Source: an uncultured Pelagibacteraceae bacterium (lineage in GTDB: Bacteria; Pseudomonadota; Alphaproteobacteria; Pelagibacterales; Pelagibacteraceae). From it: a stretch of DNA of 44,814 bases. Location: positions 1 to 44,814 of the forward strand of contig CACJFA010000007.1 in the NCBI GenBank assembly GCA_902592545.1. Reading direction: 5' to 3'. The notes below the pieces were generated by a model that saw only the letters and a list, made by a program, of their open reading frames with translations, did no database searches and was not told where the DNA came from. Position 1 is the first letter of the stretch. Each line of letters starts with the position of its first letter. The translations under genes and the position numbers were made by a program. Below are positions 1 through 8,735 of this stretch, piece after piece.

Positions 1-533
1 CTATTTTCTTAAAAGAAAAACCAGATAATAAGACTTGGGTCGCTATAATAATTACCTTTATTGCTTGTGTTTATATTTTTTACGACTCTTTAAGTCTTGG
101 CAATTTTTATGGAGATTTATTTGGTTTAATAACTTCATTTGGATTGGCTTGTAACGCAAATATTGCAAGATATGCAAAATCTACCGATTTAGTGCCTGCC
201 GCTGTAATTGGAAAATCATGCGTTGCTATATTTGCCTTTTTCTTTGTTAAAGACTTTGCATTAGTGGGAAATGATCTTTTTTATATTCCTTTGATGTGTG
301 TGATGTGTGTAGCTATACCATTTGTTTTAGTCACGATAGCGCCAAGATTTATAACTGCAGCTGAAGTTAATCTATTTTTCCTACTAGAAACTATCCTTGG
401 ACCGATATGGGTTTGGATGGTTATCAAAGAACAGCCTTCTAACGAGACTATTTATGGAGGTATCATTATCATTATCACGATAGCAATTCATTCTTTATTG
501 GCCATAAAAAAAACACAAACCAAAACTACGTAG
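1..533 (+). CDS. DMT (EamA) family permease, C-terminal part
   Basis: The reading frame is open from the left edge (first whole codon at 3), so this is the C-terminal part (about 176 residues) of a longer membrane protein. It has alternating hydrophobic helices and the EamA ending in which an ETILGPIWVW-type helix is followed by a last helix and a short basic tail. Members of this drug/metabolite transporter family have ten helices in two repeats and sit in the inner membrane; this fragment is essentially the second repeat. The substrate cannot be told. A TTG at 144 lies inside the gene and is not its start. The MFS permease begins 29 bases downstream on the same strand. Confidence 0.85.
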   Translation, partial: IFLKEKPDNKTWVAIIITFIACVYIFYDSLSLGNFYGDLFGLITSFGLACNANIARYAKSTDLVPAAVIGKSCVAIFAFFFVKDFALVGNDLFYIPLMCVMCVAIPFVLVTIAPRFITAAEVNLFFLLETILGPIWVWMVIKEQPSNETIYGGIIIIITIAIHSLLAIKKTQTKTT

Positions 534-562
534 CCAGAAATTATTAAACTTAAAAACTAAAT

Positions 563-1867
563 ATGCAAAAAGAAGTAAAAAAGTCTTGGGCTCTATTTAT
601 AGGGATTGGGGTAATGATGATTGCTCATGGTTTGCAAATGCAAGTTATGGGTATTCGATCAGTACTTGAAGATTTTAGTGTTTTTACAACTGGTATCTTT
701 ATGTCTGGCTATTATGTTGGGTACTTTGTAGGCTCAAAAACAACACCTAATTTTGTTTCAAAAGTTGGTCATATAAGAGTTTTTGCTGCATTCGCCTCAC
801 TTGCATCTTTAAGTGCTTTAATTGCTGTTGTTTATGTAAATCCATTCATGTGGACAATTAGTAGGTTTATAACGGGTATAAGTTTAGTTAGTTGTTATGT
901 GGTCACTGAAAGCTGGTTAAATGATAGGGCGACCAATAAAAATAGAGGACAACTATTATCAGCTTATATGATGGTAATTTACTTTGGTTTAGCTATAGGT
1001 ATGTTGCTACTTAATGTTAGCAAACCAGAAAACTACGAACCATTTATTTTAGTTTCTATCTTACTTTCTCTTGCGCTTGTTCCTATTTTATTGACTAAAA
1101 GACCTGCTCCTAAATTTAAAAAGATAGAAACAATAAGTATCAAAGAATTGTATAATATTTCACCACTTGGTTCATTGAGCTCATTCTTTACTGGAATCAT
1201 TCATGCGGCATTCTTTTCTTTAATATCTGTTTACGCAACAATTGCAAAATTTACTTTGGTTGAAACATCAATACTTTTATTTATTGCAACGATTGCAGGA
1301 GTAATTGGCCAAGGTCCAATAGGTTATTTTTCAGATACATTTGATAGAAGAAAAGTAATGGTTATTACAACTTTTGGAAGTTGTTTTTTAGCATTTATTT
1401 CAATTTTAACATCTAATGATCCTATCCAAAATATTTATTACATGGATGAGTTTGCTTTTAGAAAAATCATATTTTTTATTGCTGTAGGATTGTATTCAAG
1501 TTTATGTCTTCCTTTGTTTTCACTTAACCTTGCTCATACAAATGACTTTGTTCCTAAATCAAAATTCGTAGCAGCTGGAGGTGGTTTGCAGTTTATCTTT
1601 GGTGTAGGCGCAATTAGTGGTCCTATTTTGTGTTCTATATTTATGGAATGGTTTGGTTTAAATGGTTTATTTATTTTTTTAATTATTGCGCACGCGATAA
1701 TTGGTGGATTTGGTTTATATAGAATGAAAGTTAGAAATACTGTTGAAAACCCAGACTCAACTTTTACACCTATTCCAGCAACAATTACACCAGCTGGACT
1801 AGAACTAGACCCAGATACACCTGCAACACTTAATGAAAATCCAGTTAATGAAACTGTAAAACCTTAA
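563..1867 (+). CDS. MFS family permease (YcaD-like)
   Basis: Protein of 434 residues with about twelve hydrophobic segments and the major facilitator layout. A basic loop with a DRRKV-like motif (FSDTFDRRKV, about residue 255-265) follows helix 7, and a GxxxG-rich helix 2 (SGYYVGYFVGSK) follows the first helix. The overall look resembles YcaD/YfkF-type permeases. The last roughly 40 residues are a hydrophilic Pro/Thr-rich tail (PDTPATLNENP) after the last helix, probably cytoplasmic. The substrate is unknown. The stop codon shares the palindrome TTAA (1864-1867) with the stop of the opposing MOSC gene, so no terminator separates them. Confidence 0.85.
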   Translation: MQKEVKKSWALFIGIGVMMIAHGLQMQVMGIRSVLEDFSVFTTGIFMSGYYVGYFVGSKTTPNFVSKVGHIRVFAAFASLASLSALIAVVYVNPFMWTISRFITGISLVSCYVVTESWLNDRATNKNRGQLLSAYMMVIYFGLAIGMLLLNVSKPENYEPFILVSILLSLALVPILLTKRPAPKFKKIETISIKELYNISPLGSLSSFFTGIIHAAFFSLISVYATIAKFTLVETSILLFIATIAGVIGQGPIGYFSDTFDRRKVMVITTFGSCFLAFISILTSNDPIQNIYYMDEFAFRKIIFFIAVGLYSSLCLPLFSLNLAHTNDFVPKSKFVAAGGGLQFIFGVGAISGPILCSIFMEWFGLNGLFIFLIIAHAIIGGFGLYRMKVRNTVENPDSTFTPIPATITPAGLELDPDTPATLNENPVNETVKP

Positions 1868-2313
1868 ATATTAATTATTTCTATTTTATCACCAACATTA
1901 ATTTTCGAAGAAGAAAGAATTTGGCATCTAAGGCCACCTTTTCTCATAAATTCTTTAAGGATATTTTTTTGATCAAGCATTTCAGTCAAATGTCTGCACG
2001 GTCGACATAATTCAATTCCCTCTAATTCAACATTTCCTACCTTTAATTTTTTTCCAATTAAATCATTTAATTGAATCCCTTTTGTAACAACATTCCTTCT
2101 AAAATTGATGTAAGGTATATCGAGCCCAAATTTAATATTATATTCATCAATATTCTCAGCCTCTATTAAAGATAATTGATTGTAAGGATCATTAAAATCA
2201 TGAAAATGTCGATCGCCTACTATTCCTTTATTTGCTAAAACCTCAATTGTATTTACTTCCTTGATTGGTTGATTGTTGTTAGTAGCAATTCCTAATTTAA
2301 ATACTTCGGCCAT
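1864..2313 (-). CDS. MOSC domain protein
   Basis: Protein of 149 residues, essentially a single MOSC domain. The visible signature is an early GDRHFH motif (residues 33-38), a FRRNVV strand (71-76) and the conserved ELCRPCRHL segment with Cys103 and Cys106. In MOSC proteins this Cys region is thought to carry sulfur or contact molybdenum cofactor. Standalone MOSC proteins such as the YiiM type act on N-hydroxylated compounds with Mo cofactor, but the exact substrate here is unknown. MoeA, MobA and FdhD further along the window show that the organism makes Mo cofactor. It is divergent from the PhyH gene (47 bases apart) and convergent with the MFS gene (4-base overlap). Confidence 0.85.
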   Translation of the reverse strand: MAEVFKLGIATNNNQPIKEVNTIEVLANKGIVGDRHFHDFNDPYNQLSLIEAENIDEYNIKFGLDIPYINFRRNVVTKGIQLNDLIGKKLKVGNVELEGIELCRPCRHLTEMLDQKNILKEFMRKGGLRCQILSSSKINVGDKIEIINI

Positions 2314-2340
2314 AAATTATTGAAGAAATAGTTGAGCTCA

Positions 2341-2346
2341 TATAAT
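2341..2346 (+). promoter_or_regulatory. Candidate -10 element for the PhyH operon
   Basis: A perfect TATAAT lies 14 bases before the ATG of the dioxygenase gene, with a TTGAAG (2320-2325) 15 bases upstream as a poor -35. Transcription from here would give a leader of about 8 bases without a Shine-Dalgarno sequence. It is the only good promoter-like hexamer seen in the 47-base gap between the divergent genes. Confidence 0.4.
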
Positions 2347-2360
2347 CTTTTCAAAATAAT

Positions 2361-3185
2361 ATGACTTATCTATCATCAAATCAACTTAAACAGTATAAAA
2401 ATCAAGGTTACATATCTCCTATTGAAGTTTTGTCTAGTAGTGAAGCATTAGAAGCAAGAGAAGAAATAGAATTGATTGAAAAAAAAATGCCAAATGAAAT
2501 AGATAAGTCGGGAAGATATAATGTTCATTTAATTTCACCAAAACTTGATTCGATCGTTCATAATTCAAAAATTTTAGATGCTGTCGAAAGTATTATTGGA
2601 AAAAATATCTTAGTTTGTAGCACTACTTTATTTATTAAAAACCCTAACGAACAAGGTTTTGTAAGTTATCACCAAGATGCAAAGTACATAGGATTAGAAC
2701 CTCACAATTGGGTTACAGCATGGGTAGCATTAACAGACTCGAATGAAAACAACGGATGTATGAAAATGTGGCCTAAATCACATTTAAATATTAAAGATCA
2801 CAATGAGAAATTTAATAAAGGAAATTTACTTACTCGAGGTCAAACTGTCGAAAATGTACCTGAGGATAAAGTCAAATCTATTGAGCTTGTTGCCGGTCAA
2901 ATGTCATTACACCATCCAAGAATAGTTCATGGTTCAGGAATAAACAAAAGTAATGATAGAAGAATTGGTTTTGTTATCCAAAGTTATATTGGCACTAATG
3001 TTAAACAAGTCTTAGGTAAAAATAGTGTTCAATTAGCAAGAGGAGTTGATGATTATCATCATCATGAAATAATTCAAAGACCAAAATCACTAATGAATAA
3101 AGAGAACTTATTTATTAAAAAAAGAGAAAACAAATATCTTAAAGAAATATTTTATAAAGATTCAAACAAGACGGGTATGTATTAA
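2361..3185 (+). CDS. Phytanoyl-CoA dioxygenase (PhyH) family Fe(II)/2-oxoglutarate oxygenase
   Basis: A 274-residue protein with the PhyH facial triad. His104 and Asp106 are in SYHQDAKYIG, and His190 is in IVHGSGINKS, followed by Arg200/Arg201 suited to bind 2-oxoglutarate. The WVALTDSNENNGCMKMWPKS segment is typical of the family. Because Asp106 is present the enzyme should hydroxylate rather than halogenate, since carrier-free halogenases replace this acid with Gly or Ala. The substrate is not predictable; relatives act on acyl-CoAs, amino acids and small metabolites. It is the first gene of a tight operon: the TPR-glycosyltransferase begins 4 bases after the stop, and two sugar-type dehydrogenases follow. 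Confidence 0.85.
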   Translation: MTYLSSNQLKQYKNQGYISPIEVLSSSEALEAREEIELIEKKMPNEIDKSGRYNVHLISPKLDSIVHNSKILDAVESIIGKNILVCSTTLFIKNPNEQGFVSYHQDAKYIGLEPHNWVTAWVALTDSNENNGCMKMWPKSHLNIKDHNEKFNKGNLLTRGQTVENVPEDKVKSIELVAGQMSLHHPRIVHGSGINKSNDRRIGFVIQSYIGTNVKQVLGKNSVQLARGVDDYHHHEIIQRPKSLMNKENLFIKKRENKYLKEIFYKDSNKTGMY

Positions 3186-3189
3186 AATT

Positions 3190-4899
3190 ATGTCAAACCT
3201 AAAAAATATAATTCAAAGTATAAACGATAAAGATTTAGATAAAGCATTAAAGCTTTGTAAATTATATGAGAATAAAAAAAATAGTGACATAATTTTAAAT
3301 TTAAAAGGTGTTGTTTATCTTTTAAAAAATGATTTAGATATGGCTGAAAATAGTTTTCTTAGGTCAATAAAAATTAATAAGTCATTTTTAGATCCATTAA
3401 AAAATCTTTATACAGTTTATCATAAAAGAAAAAAAATAAATGAAATGCTTTCTGTGGCTTATGAACTAGTTGATAAAGACAATAAGAATCCGTCATTTTA
3501 TTATAAACTTGCCTACGCATTAGAAATTAACAAAAAATATGATGAGGCAATTAAAAATTATGAAAATTGTAATAATTTAAATGGTAAAGAGAAAAAAAAT
3601 GCATTGAACAATATTGGAAATATATACTTAAAAAAAAATAGACCAAAAATGTCAATAAAGTATTTTTTAGATGCTTTTAATTTAGATCAACATGATAAAA
3701 TAATCATAAATAATCTTCTATCAAACTATTTAGAGCTGAGAGATGAAAAAAATTCAGATTTTTACTACAAAAAAGCAGAAATCATAGATTCAAACTTTAA
3801 TGAATTTTTATTTAATAAAGCTAGCTATTTATTCTTTAAAAACCGGATTGAAGAAGCAGTTGAAATTTTAACATCCAACATAAGTCAAATTAAATTTTTA
3901 ATTAAATTAATAAAAATATATTTCACTATAGGTAAAATAGAAGAAGCTAAAACACTTTTTAAAAAAAATGAGAATATTATTAAAAAAAATCAAGATTTTT
4001 TTAATTTTTTAGGTATGAGATACTTATTTGAGGGTAATTTTGAACTTGGATGGAAATATTATGAGTATAGACCTTCAAAAATTAAAAATTTTTTAGTCGA
4101 GGGAAAAGAATGGCAAGGAGAAGATTTAAGCTCAAAAGTAATTGCTGTTTATAATGAACAGGGATTAGGAGACACTATTCAATTTTCTAAATACATTATC
4201 CCTTTATTAAAAATTTCAAAAAAAGTAATTTTTGTTGTGCCAAAAAAAATTCAAGACATATTCAAATCAGATATAAATAACCTTGAAATTGAAAACAATG
4301 AAACAATTCTAAACAAAAAATTTGATTACAAAATTGCACTTGGTTCATTATTAAAATATTTTTATAAAAATAATATTAGTAATAATGAAAATCTAATAAG
4401 AGTTGACAAAAATTCTATAGAAAAATGGAAAAAAGAATTTGATACAACAAAAATGAATATTGGTATAGCTTGGTCTGGATCTTTTAACGGACCTAATGAA
4501 CCATTTAGATCAATACCCTTGAAATCATTAGAAAAAATATTTTCCTTAGATATAAATTTTTATAATCTTCAAAGTGAGATTTGGGACAGAGATTTAGATT
4601 ACTTTAAATCATCAAAAATAATCGATTTTAGCAAATATGATTTGAAAGAGATTTCATCAATTATACCAAATTTAGATTTAGTAATTTCTTCAGATACATC
4701 TTTGCTTCATTTGTCGGCATCGTTAAATCATAAAACATGGGGTATTTTAAATTTATCACCTGATTGGAGATGGGGAGAGTATTATAAAATAAACCCGTAT
4801 AATAAAGTAAAGTTATTTCATCAAAAAAACTTTAATAATTGGAATAATATCGAAAACGAAATTTTTGAAAGTTTGAGTCAAAAGTTAAATTTTAAATGA
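3190..4899 (+). CDS. TPR protein with C-terminal glycosyltransferase-like domain
   Basis: A 569-residue protein. The first half or so is made of tetratricopeptide-like helical repeats (for example KYDEAIKNYENCNNLN and KNRPKMSIKYFLDAFNLD). The last 250 residues resemble the GT-B fold domain of family 9/TPR-SPINDLY-like glycosyltransferases, with YNEQGLGDTIQFSKY near residue 320, IGIAWSGS near 423 and the nucleotide-sugar-loop-like ISSDTSLLHLS near 499. It probably transfers a sugar to a protein or surface glycan, but donor and acceptor are unknown. The DNA is visibly more AT-rich than the dehydrogenase genes around it, with long A runs. It overlaps the next gene by 4 bases (ATGA), implying translational coupling. 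Confidence 0.75.
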   Translation: MSNLKNIIQSINDKDLDKALKLCKLYENKKNSDIILNLKGVVYLLKNDLDMAENSFLRSIKINKSFLDPLKNLYTVYHKRKKINEMLSVAYELVDKDNKNPSFYYKLAYALEINKKYDEAIKNYENCNNLNGKEKKNALNNIGNIYLKKNRPKMSIKYFLDAFNLDQHDKIIINNLLSNYLELRDEKNSDFYYKKAEIIDSNFNEFLFNKASYLFFKNRIEEAVEILTSNISQIKFLIKLIKIYFTIGKIEEAKTLFKKNENIIKKNQDFFNFLGMRYLFEGNFELGWKYYEYRPSKIKNFLVEGKEWQGEDLSSKVIAVYNEQGLGDTIQFSKYIIPLLKISKKVIFVVPKKIQDIFKSDINNLEIENNETILNKKFDYKIALGSLLKYFYKNNISNNENLIRVDKNSIEKWKKEFDTTKMNIGIAWSGSFNGPNEPFRSIPLKSLEKIFSLDINFYNLQSEIWDRDLDYFKSSKIIDFSKYDLKEISSIIPNLDLVISSDTSLLHLSASLNHKTWGILNLSPDWRWGEYYKINPYNKVKLFHQKNFNNWNNIENEIFESLSQKLNFK

Positions 4900-5906
4900 A
4901 AAATAATTTAAAATTAGGCGTTATAGGAATAGATCATGGTCATATCTTTGAAATGTTGGATGAAATGTTAAAAGAAGAGTGTACTTGTGATTATTTTTGG
5001 ACTGAGGCTGATCCATTAACTTTAAAAGAATTTAACAAAAAATATCCAAACATTAAAAGAAAAGAAAACAAGGAAGAAATATTAAATGATCCATCTATTG
5101 ATATGATTTTAATATCTTCTATTCCAAAAAATAGGGCTGAGAATTCAATGGAAGCTTTAAAGGCTGGAAAAGATGTAATGGTCGATAAACCTGGTTGCAC
5201 TACCCTAGATCAATTAAATCAAATTAAACAAACAGTAAAAGAAACTGGAAAAATATGGTCTGTAAATTTTTCAGAGAGATTTCATGTTGCTGCAGTTGCT
5301 AAAGCTGAAGAATTAGTAAATGAAGGCAAAATAGGAAAAGTAAAACAAACTATTGGTACAGGTCCACATAGGCAGGGAAACTATGAAAGACCTGATTGGT
5401 TTTACAATCGTCAAAGTTATGGAGGAATCATTACCGATATTGGTTCTCACCAAATTCATCAATTTTTGGTTTTTACGAATTCAAATCAGGCAAAAATCAA
5501 CCATGCATTAGTAGAAAATACCACAAAGAAAGATATGCCTGGTTTTCAAGATTTTGGAGAAGTAAACCTTACTGGAAATGGTGGGCATGGTTATATTCGC
5601 CTGGATTGGTTTACTCCAGATGCTCTTCCAACTTGGGGAGATGGCAGATTGTTAATCCTAGGAGACAAAGGTTTTATTGAAATAAGAAAATATACAGATT
5701 TAGCAAAATCAGAAAAAGGTAATCATTTATTTTTAGCGAATAATGATGAAGTAAAACATATTGATTGTTCTAGTGTTAAGCTACCCTATTTTAGTAATTT
5801 AATTAATGATGTTTTAAGCAGAACAGAAACAGCATGTCCTCAAGATCTTACTTATCTTTCAATGGAACTTGCTATTAAAGCTCAAGAGCAAGCTGAAAAA
5901 AAATGA
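4896..5906 (+). CDS. Gfo/Idh/MocA family NAD(P)-dependent dehydrogenase (first of pair)
   Basis: A 336-residue two-domain oxidoreductase. The N-terminal Rossmann fold starts LGVIGIDHGH. A DKPG motif near residue 97 matches the family EKP motif, whose lysine takes part in catalysis. The C-terminal half carries YGGIITDIGSHQIHQFL, with the aspartate and histidine expected in the substrate pocket. Members oxidise or reduce sugars, sugar acids and inositols. It overlaps both neighbours by 4 bases and so is translationally coupled to the TPR-glycosyltransferase and to a second, divergent paralogue. The pair may do successive steps on one sugar, which is inference. Confidence 0.9.
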   Translation: MKNNLKLGVIGIDHGHIFEMLDEMLKEECTCDYFWTEADPLTLKEFNKKYPNIKRKENKEEILNDPSIDMILISSIPKNRAENSMEALKAGKDVMVDKPGCTTLDQLNQIKQTVKETGKIWSVNFSERFHVAAVAKAEELVNEGKIGKVKQTIGTGPHRQGNYERPDWFYNRQSYGGIITDIGSHQIHQFLVFTNSNQAKINHALVENTTKKDMPGFQDFGEVNLTGNGGHGYIRLDWFTPDALPTWGDGRLLILGDKGFIEIRKYTDLAKSEKGNHLFLANNDEVKHIDCSSVKLPYFSNLINDVLSRTETACPQDLTYLSMELAIKAQEQAEKK

Positions 5907-6982
5907 AAAAATATCAAGTAGCAATAATTGGAACCAATATAGGAGCAAAGCATTTTGAGGATTTTAAAAAAGTATCTGAGAGATTTAATGTTCACACATT
6001 ATGTGGTTTAACTCGGGAGGCTATTGATACAATATTACAATCAAATATTGAGACAAAAGTTTCTCTAAATTTTAATGATGTATTAAAAGTTAAAGAAATT
6101 GATATCGTTGATATTTGTCTCCCACCACATTTACATTTTTCTGCTTGTAAAAAAGCTATGGAAGCTGGAAAGCATGTGATTTGTGAAAAACCATTAGTTT
6201 CAAGTCTTAAAGAAGTAGACGAATTAGAAAAGATCAGTAAAGCAACTGGTAAGGTTATTTTCCCAGTATTTCAATATCGATATGGTCTAGGATTTTCAAA
6301 ATTAAAATCATTAATCAAATCTGGTTTAGCAGGAAACCCTTTGGTTGCTTCTTTAGAAACTCATTGGAATAGAGGTAAAGATTATTATTCAAAACCTTGG
6401 AGAGGAACTTGGGAAGGTGAACAAGGTGGTGCAATATTAAGTCATTCCATCCATATTCATGATTTAGTGAGTATGATCTTGGGTCCTGTTTCAAATGTTT
6501 TTGCAAAATTAACAACTAGAGTAAATGATATTGAAGTTGAGGATTGTGCTGCCCTTTCAATTGAAATGGAAAATGGAACTCTTGTTACAAGTTCAATTAC
6601 TTTGGGTGCAGCAAATGATACTAGTAGACTTCGATTTTGTTTTGAGGGATTAACAGCTGAGTCTGGTGCGTCACCAGAAAAACCATATAGTCCAGCTGAT
6701 GATAAATGGGACTTTTTACCAAGAGCTCCTATAACTCAAGCTCAAATAGATGAAGTGCTATCAAAAGTAAAAGAACCAAAATCATGGTATGCAGGTATGT
6801 TTGAAGAAATTGCAAATCAACTAGATGGATCTTCTAGTGATGAGGTAACTTTATCAGATGCTAGAAAATCTCTAGAATTTGTAACTGCTGTGTATGATTC
6901 TTCTAGGCAAAATAAGAATATTAAACTTCCAATCAATAAAGATAATCCTTTATATAATTCTTGGTTACCTTTAAATAATTAA
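5903..6982 (+). CDS. Gfo/Idh/MocA family NAD(P)-dependent dehydrogenase (second of pair)
   Basis: A 359-residue relative of the preceding gene but clearly a different subfamily. It has a Rossmann start QVAIIGTNIGAKHFEDF, the canonical CEKP motif near residue 95, and GGAILSHSIHIHDLVSMILG in the substrate domain with two histidines in place of the usual D-x-x-x-H spacing. It is expected to be a cytosolic NAD(H)- or NADP(H)-dependent sugar or polyol dehydrogenase. The start overlaps the previous stop by 4 bases, and the hypothetical gene follows after 2 bases. Two adjacent, non-identical MocA-type enzymes suggest an oxidation/reduction pair such as an epimerisation or a short catabolic route. 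Confidence 0.9.
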   Translation: MKKYQVAIIGTNIGAKHFEDFKKVSERFNVHTLCGLTREAIDTILQSNIETKVSLNFNDVLKVKEIDIVDICLPPHLHFSACKKAMEAGKHVICEKPLVSSLKEVDELEKISKATGKVIFPVFQYRYGLGFSKLKSLIKSGLAGNPLVASLETHWNRGKDYYSKPWRGTWEGEQGGAILSHSIHIHDLVSMILGPVSNVFAKLTTRVNDIEVEDCAALSIEMENGTLVTSSITLGAANDTSRLRFCFEGLTAESGASPEKPYSPADDKWDFLPRAPITQAQIDEVLSKVKEPKSWYAGMFEEIANQLDGSSSDEVTLSDARKSLEFVTAVYDSSRQNKNIKLPINKDNPLYNSWLPLNN

Positions 6983-6984
6983 AC

Positions 6985-7452
6985 ATGGGAGATTCAAATA
7001 AAGCACCAAACGATTTTTTTGATAATTGGAATAAAATCCAATCAATGTCATATAAAAATGTCATTGAGCTACTTGTAAAGAGAAGTAGTGAAAAAAAGAT
7101 ATTAGCTTTAATTCAATTTGAATTAGATCAGTTTTCAGAAAATGTTCAAAAGGATTTAAATATTTCTGAAACAAGTTCTTTCTATCAAGAAATATCTAAT
7201 CTTTTCAGAGATTCAAACTGGTGGTCAACCGCTACAGTAACTGATGCTTGTAAATATTATTTAAATTGTGCAAGAAATAATATTTCTTATTTTGAAAACT
7301 ATGTAGAGGCAGATAGTGATATATCTCAAAATCAAAAAAATGAGATATTTGCCTTGTATCAATTGTGTACTTTATTTGTTTCTTGGAATGCTATTAAAGA
7401 AAAACAGATCAGAGAAATCATAGATATTAGAAAAAGTTTATTTTTTAGATAA
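6985..7452 (+). CDS. Hypothetical protein, 155 residues
   Basis: I do not recognise a family. The protein is hydrophilic, rich in predicted helix, and has no signal peptide or membrane segment. Visible points are an FFDNWNKIQ start, an aromatic DSNWWSTATV patch near residue 77 and two cysteines in the middle (ACKYYLNCARNN). The FFDxW-type opening is a little like polyester-granule-associated PhaE/phasin-type proteins, but this is too weak to call. It follows the second MocA gene by 2 bases, so it is part of the operon and uses the same codon style. It may be a helical scaffold or regulatory partner of the module, which is inference only. Confidence 0.65.
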   Translation: MGDSNKAPNDFFDNWNKIQSMSYKNVIELLVKRSSEKKILALIQFELDQFSENVQKDLNISETSSFYQEISNLFRDSNWWSTATVTDACKYYLNCARNNISYFENYVEADSDISQNQKNEIFALYQLCTLFVSWNAIKEKQIREIIDIRKSLFFR

Positions 7453-7463
7453 AATTAATCAGG

Positions 7464-7691
7464 ATGAACAAAGAAAACGCTAGTAAACTCTGGAAAATTA
7501 TTCAGGAAGCTGGCGATTATTTGGCGGGGCAATTACCTGACCACCCAAATCACCCTAAAGGAAGAAACCCATATGCTCATGTTGCTATTTGTGTGAAGAG
7601 TAGGTTTAACGCAAGTTATAAAGACATTCCTGACGAACAATATAATGAAGTGATAAAATATATTGAGTTTTTGAAAGAAAATCCTAGTTAG
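7464..7691 (+). CDS. Small ORF6C-like protein, 75 residues
   Basis: A 75-residue basic, soluble protein. The second half (CVKSRFNASYKDIPDEQYNE) resembles the C-terminal ORF6C/P22AR-type domain of phage regulators, where a K-x-R-F-x-x-x-S-Y-K-D-I core is followed by a helix ending in an acidic, hydrophobic stretch. Here the domain stands alone without the N-terminal half, so it is unlikely to be a complete phage regulator. ATG at 7464 is preceded by AGGA at 7460-7463, immediately next to it. It is the last gene of the operon and ends 8 bases inside the opposing threonine aldolase gene. Confidence 0.65.
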   Translation: MNKENASKLWKIIQEAGDYLAGQLPDHPNHPKGRNPYAHVAICVKSRFNASYKDIPDEQYNEVIKYIEFLKENPS

Positions 7692-8733
7692 CTTTAATTG
7701 TATTTAACAATTCATCAACATCGCTATCTTTAGTATTCCAAGAAGCAACCAATCTGACAGCTTTTCCATCTAATTCTTCTTTATTCATTTTGTAACCTTC
7801 AGAATTTAGATGTTCTATTTTTTCTCTTGGAAACTTTGCAAATACTTCGTTTGCTTCCGTTGGGTAAGCAATTTCAATATCATTATGCTTACTTAACCCT
7901 TCACTTAACTTTTTACCCATTGCATTAGCATGCTTTGCATTTCTCAACCAAACATCATTTGAAATATAGGCATCTAATTGAGCAGAGACAAAACGCATTT
8001 TTGATAATAAGTGTCCCGCTCTTTTCATTAAAAAAGCAATGTCTCCAACTAATTCTTTCTTAAAAAATATAATTGCTTCAGCTGCTAGACATCCATTTTT
8101 AGTTGCTCCAAAAGACAATACATCAACCCCAGATTTCCATGTCATTTCAGCAGGAGTTATATCTAAAGATACCAATGCATTAGCAAATCTTGCTCCGTCC
8201 ATATGTAAATTTAAATTATGTTTATGAGTAATTTCTGCAATTTTTTTAATTTCATCTAATTGATAAACCTCACCTGTTTCACACACTTGAGTGATACTGA
8301 CTGATGAAGGTTGGGTATGATGAACAATTCCCTTTCCTCCTATCGATTGATCTAACTCCTCTGCAGTTATTTTTCCCATTATTCCAGTTAAAGGAATTAA
8401 TTTTCCACCCCCTGTATAAAATTCAGGTGCACCACATTCATCGGTGTTTATATGGGACATCTTATGACAATAAATGTTTCCATAAGAAGGTGTCATTGTA
8501 GATAATGCTAAAGCATTAGCAGCAGTTCCTGAAGCAGTAGGAAAAACAATTACTTCCTTTTCAAATATTTCTGAAAACTTGTCTTGTAATTCGGTTGATA
8601 AAGGATCATTCCCGTAAGGAGTACTATCTCCTTCATTGGCTTTTAAAATTGCATCTAATACCTCAGGACAGGCACCAGCAACATTATCAGAAGCGAATTT
8701 AACTCGCTCTCTTTTAATTTTAATTTTTGCCAT
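7684..8733 (-). CDS. ltaE: Low-specificity threonine aldolase
   Basis: A 349-residue fold-type I PLP enzyme that splits L-threonine (and allo-threonine) to glycine and acetaldehyde. Key features are the HMDGAR motif with Asp179, which holds the PLP nitrogen, and FGATKNG with the Schiff-base Lys212. FPTASGTAANALAL (about 64-77) is the phosphate-binding loop. The length is typical of the beta-eliminating lyase family. It lies 2 bases after the amidinotransferase, so it is the last gene of the DMT-creatinase-amidinotransferase operon and would supply glycine to it or use the glycine made. Its 3' end overlaps the opposing small gene by 8 bases. Serine-type or phenylserine-type aldolase activity is a possible alternative. 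Confidence 0.93.
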   Translation of the reverse strand: MAKIKIKRERVKFASDNVAGACPEVLDAILKANEGDSTPYGNDPLSTELQDKFSEIFEKEVIVFPTASGTAANALALSTMTPSYGNIYCHKMSHINTDECGAPEFYTGGGKLIPLTGIMGKITAEELDQSIGGKGIVHHTQPSSVSITQVCETGEVYQLDEIKKIAEITHKHNLNLHMDGARFANALVSLDITPAEMTWKSGVDVLSFGATKNGCLAAEAIIFFKKELVGDIAFLMKRAGHLLSKMRFVSAQLDAYISNDVWLRNAKHANAMGKKLSEGLSKHNDIEIAYPTEANEVFAKFPREKIEHLNSEGYKMNKEELDGKAVRLVASWNTKDSDVDELLNTIKAN

Positions 8734-8735
8734 AA

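Noticed and set aside
144..533. TTG at 144 as start of a complete small membrane protein
   Set aside because: The frame is open to the left edge and the upstream residues continue the EamA pattern, so the gene is cut by the window.
2361..3185. PhyH protein as a halogenase
   Set aside because: The Asp of the His-x-Asp triad (Asp106) is present, which halogenases lack.
5396..5680. 94-residue frame inside the first MocA gene
   Set aside because: Out-of-frame shadow of a conserved enzyme.
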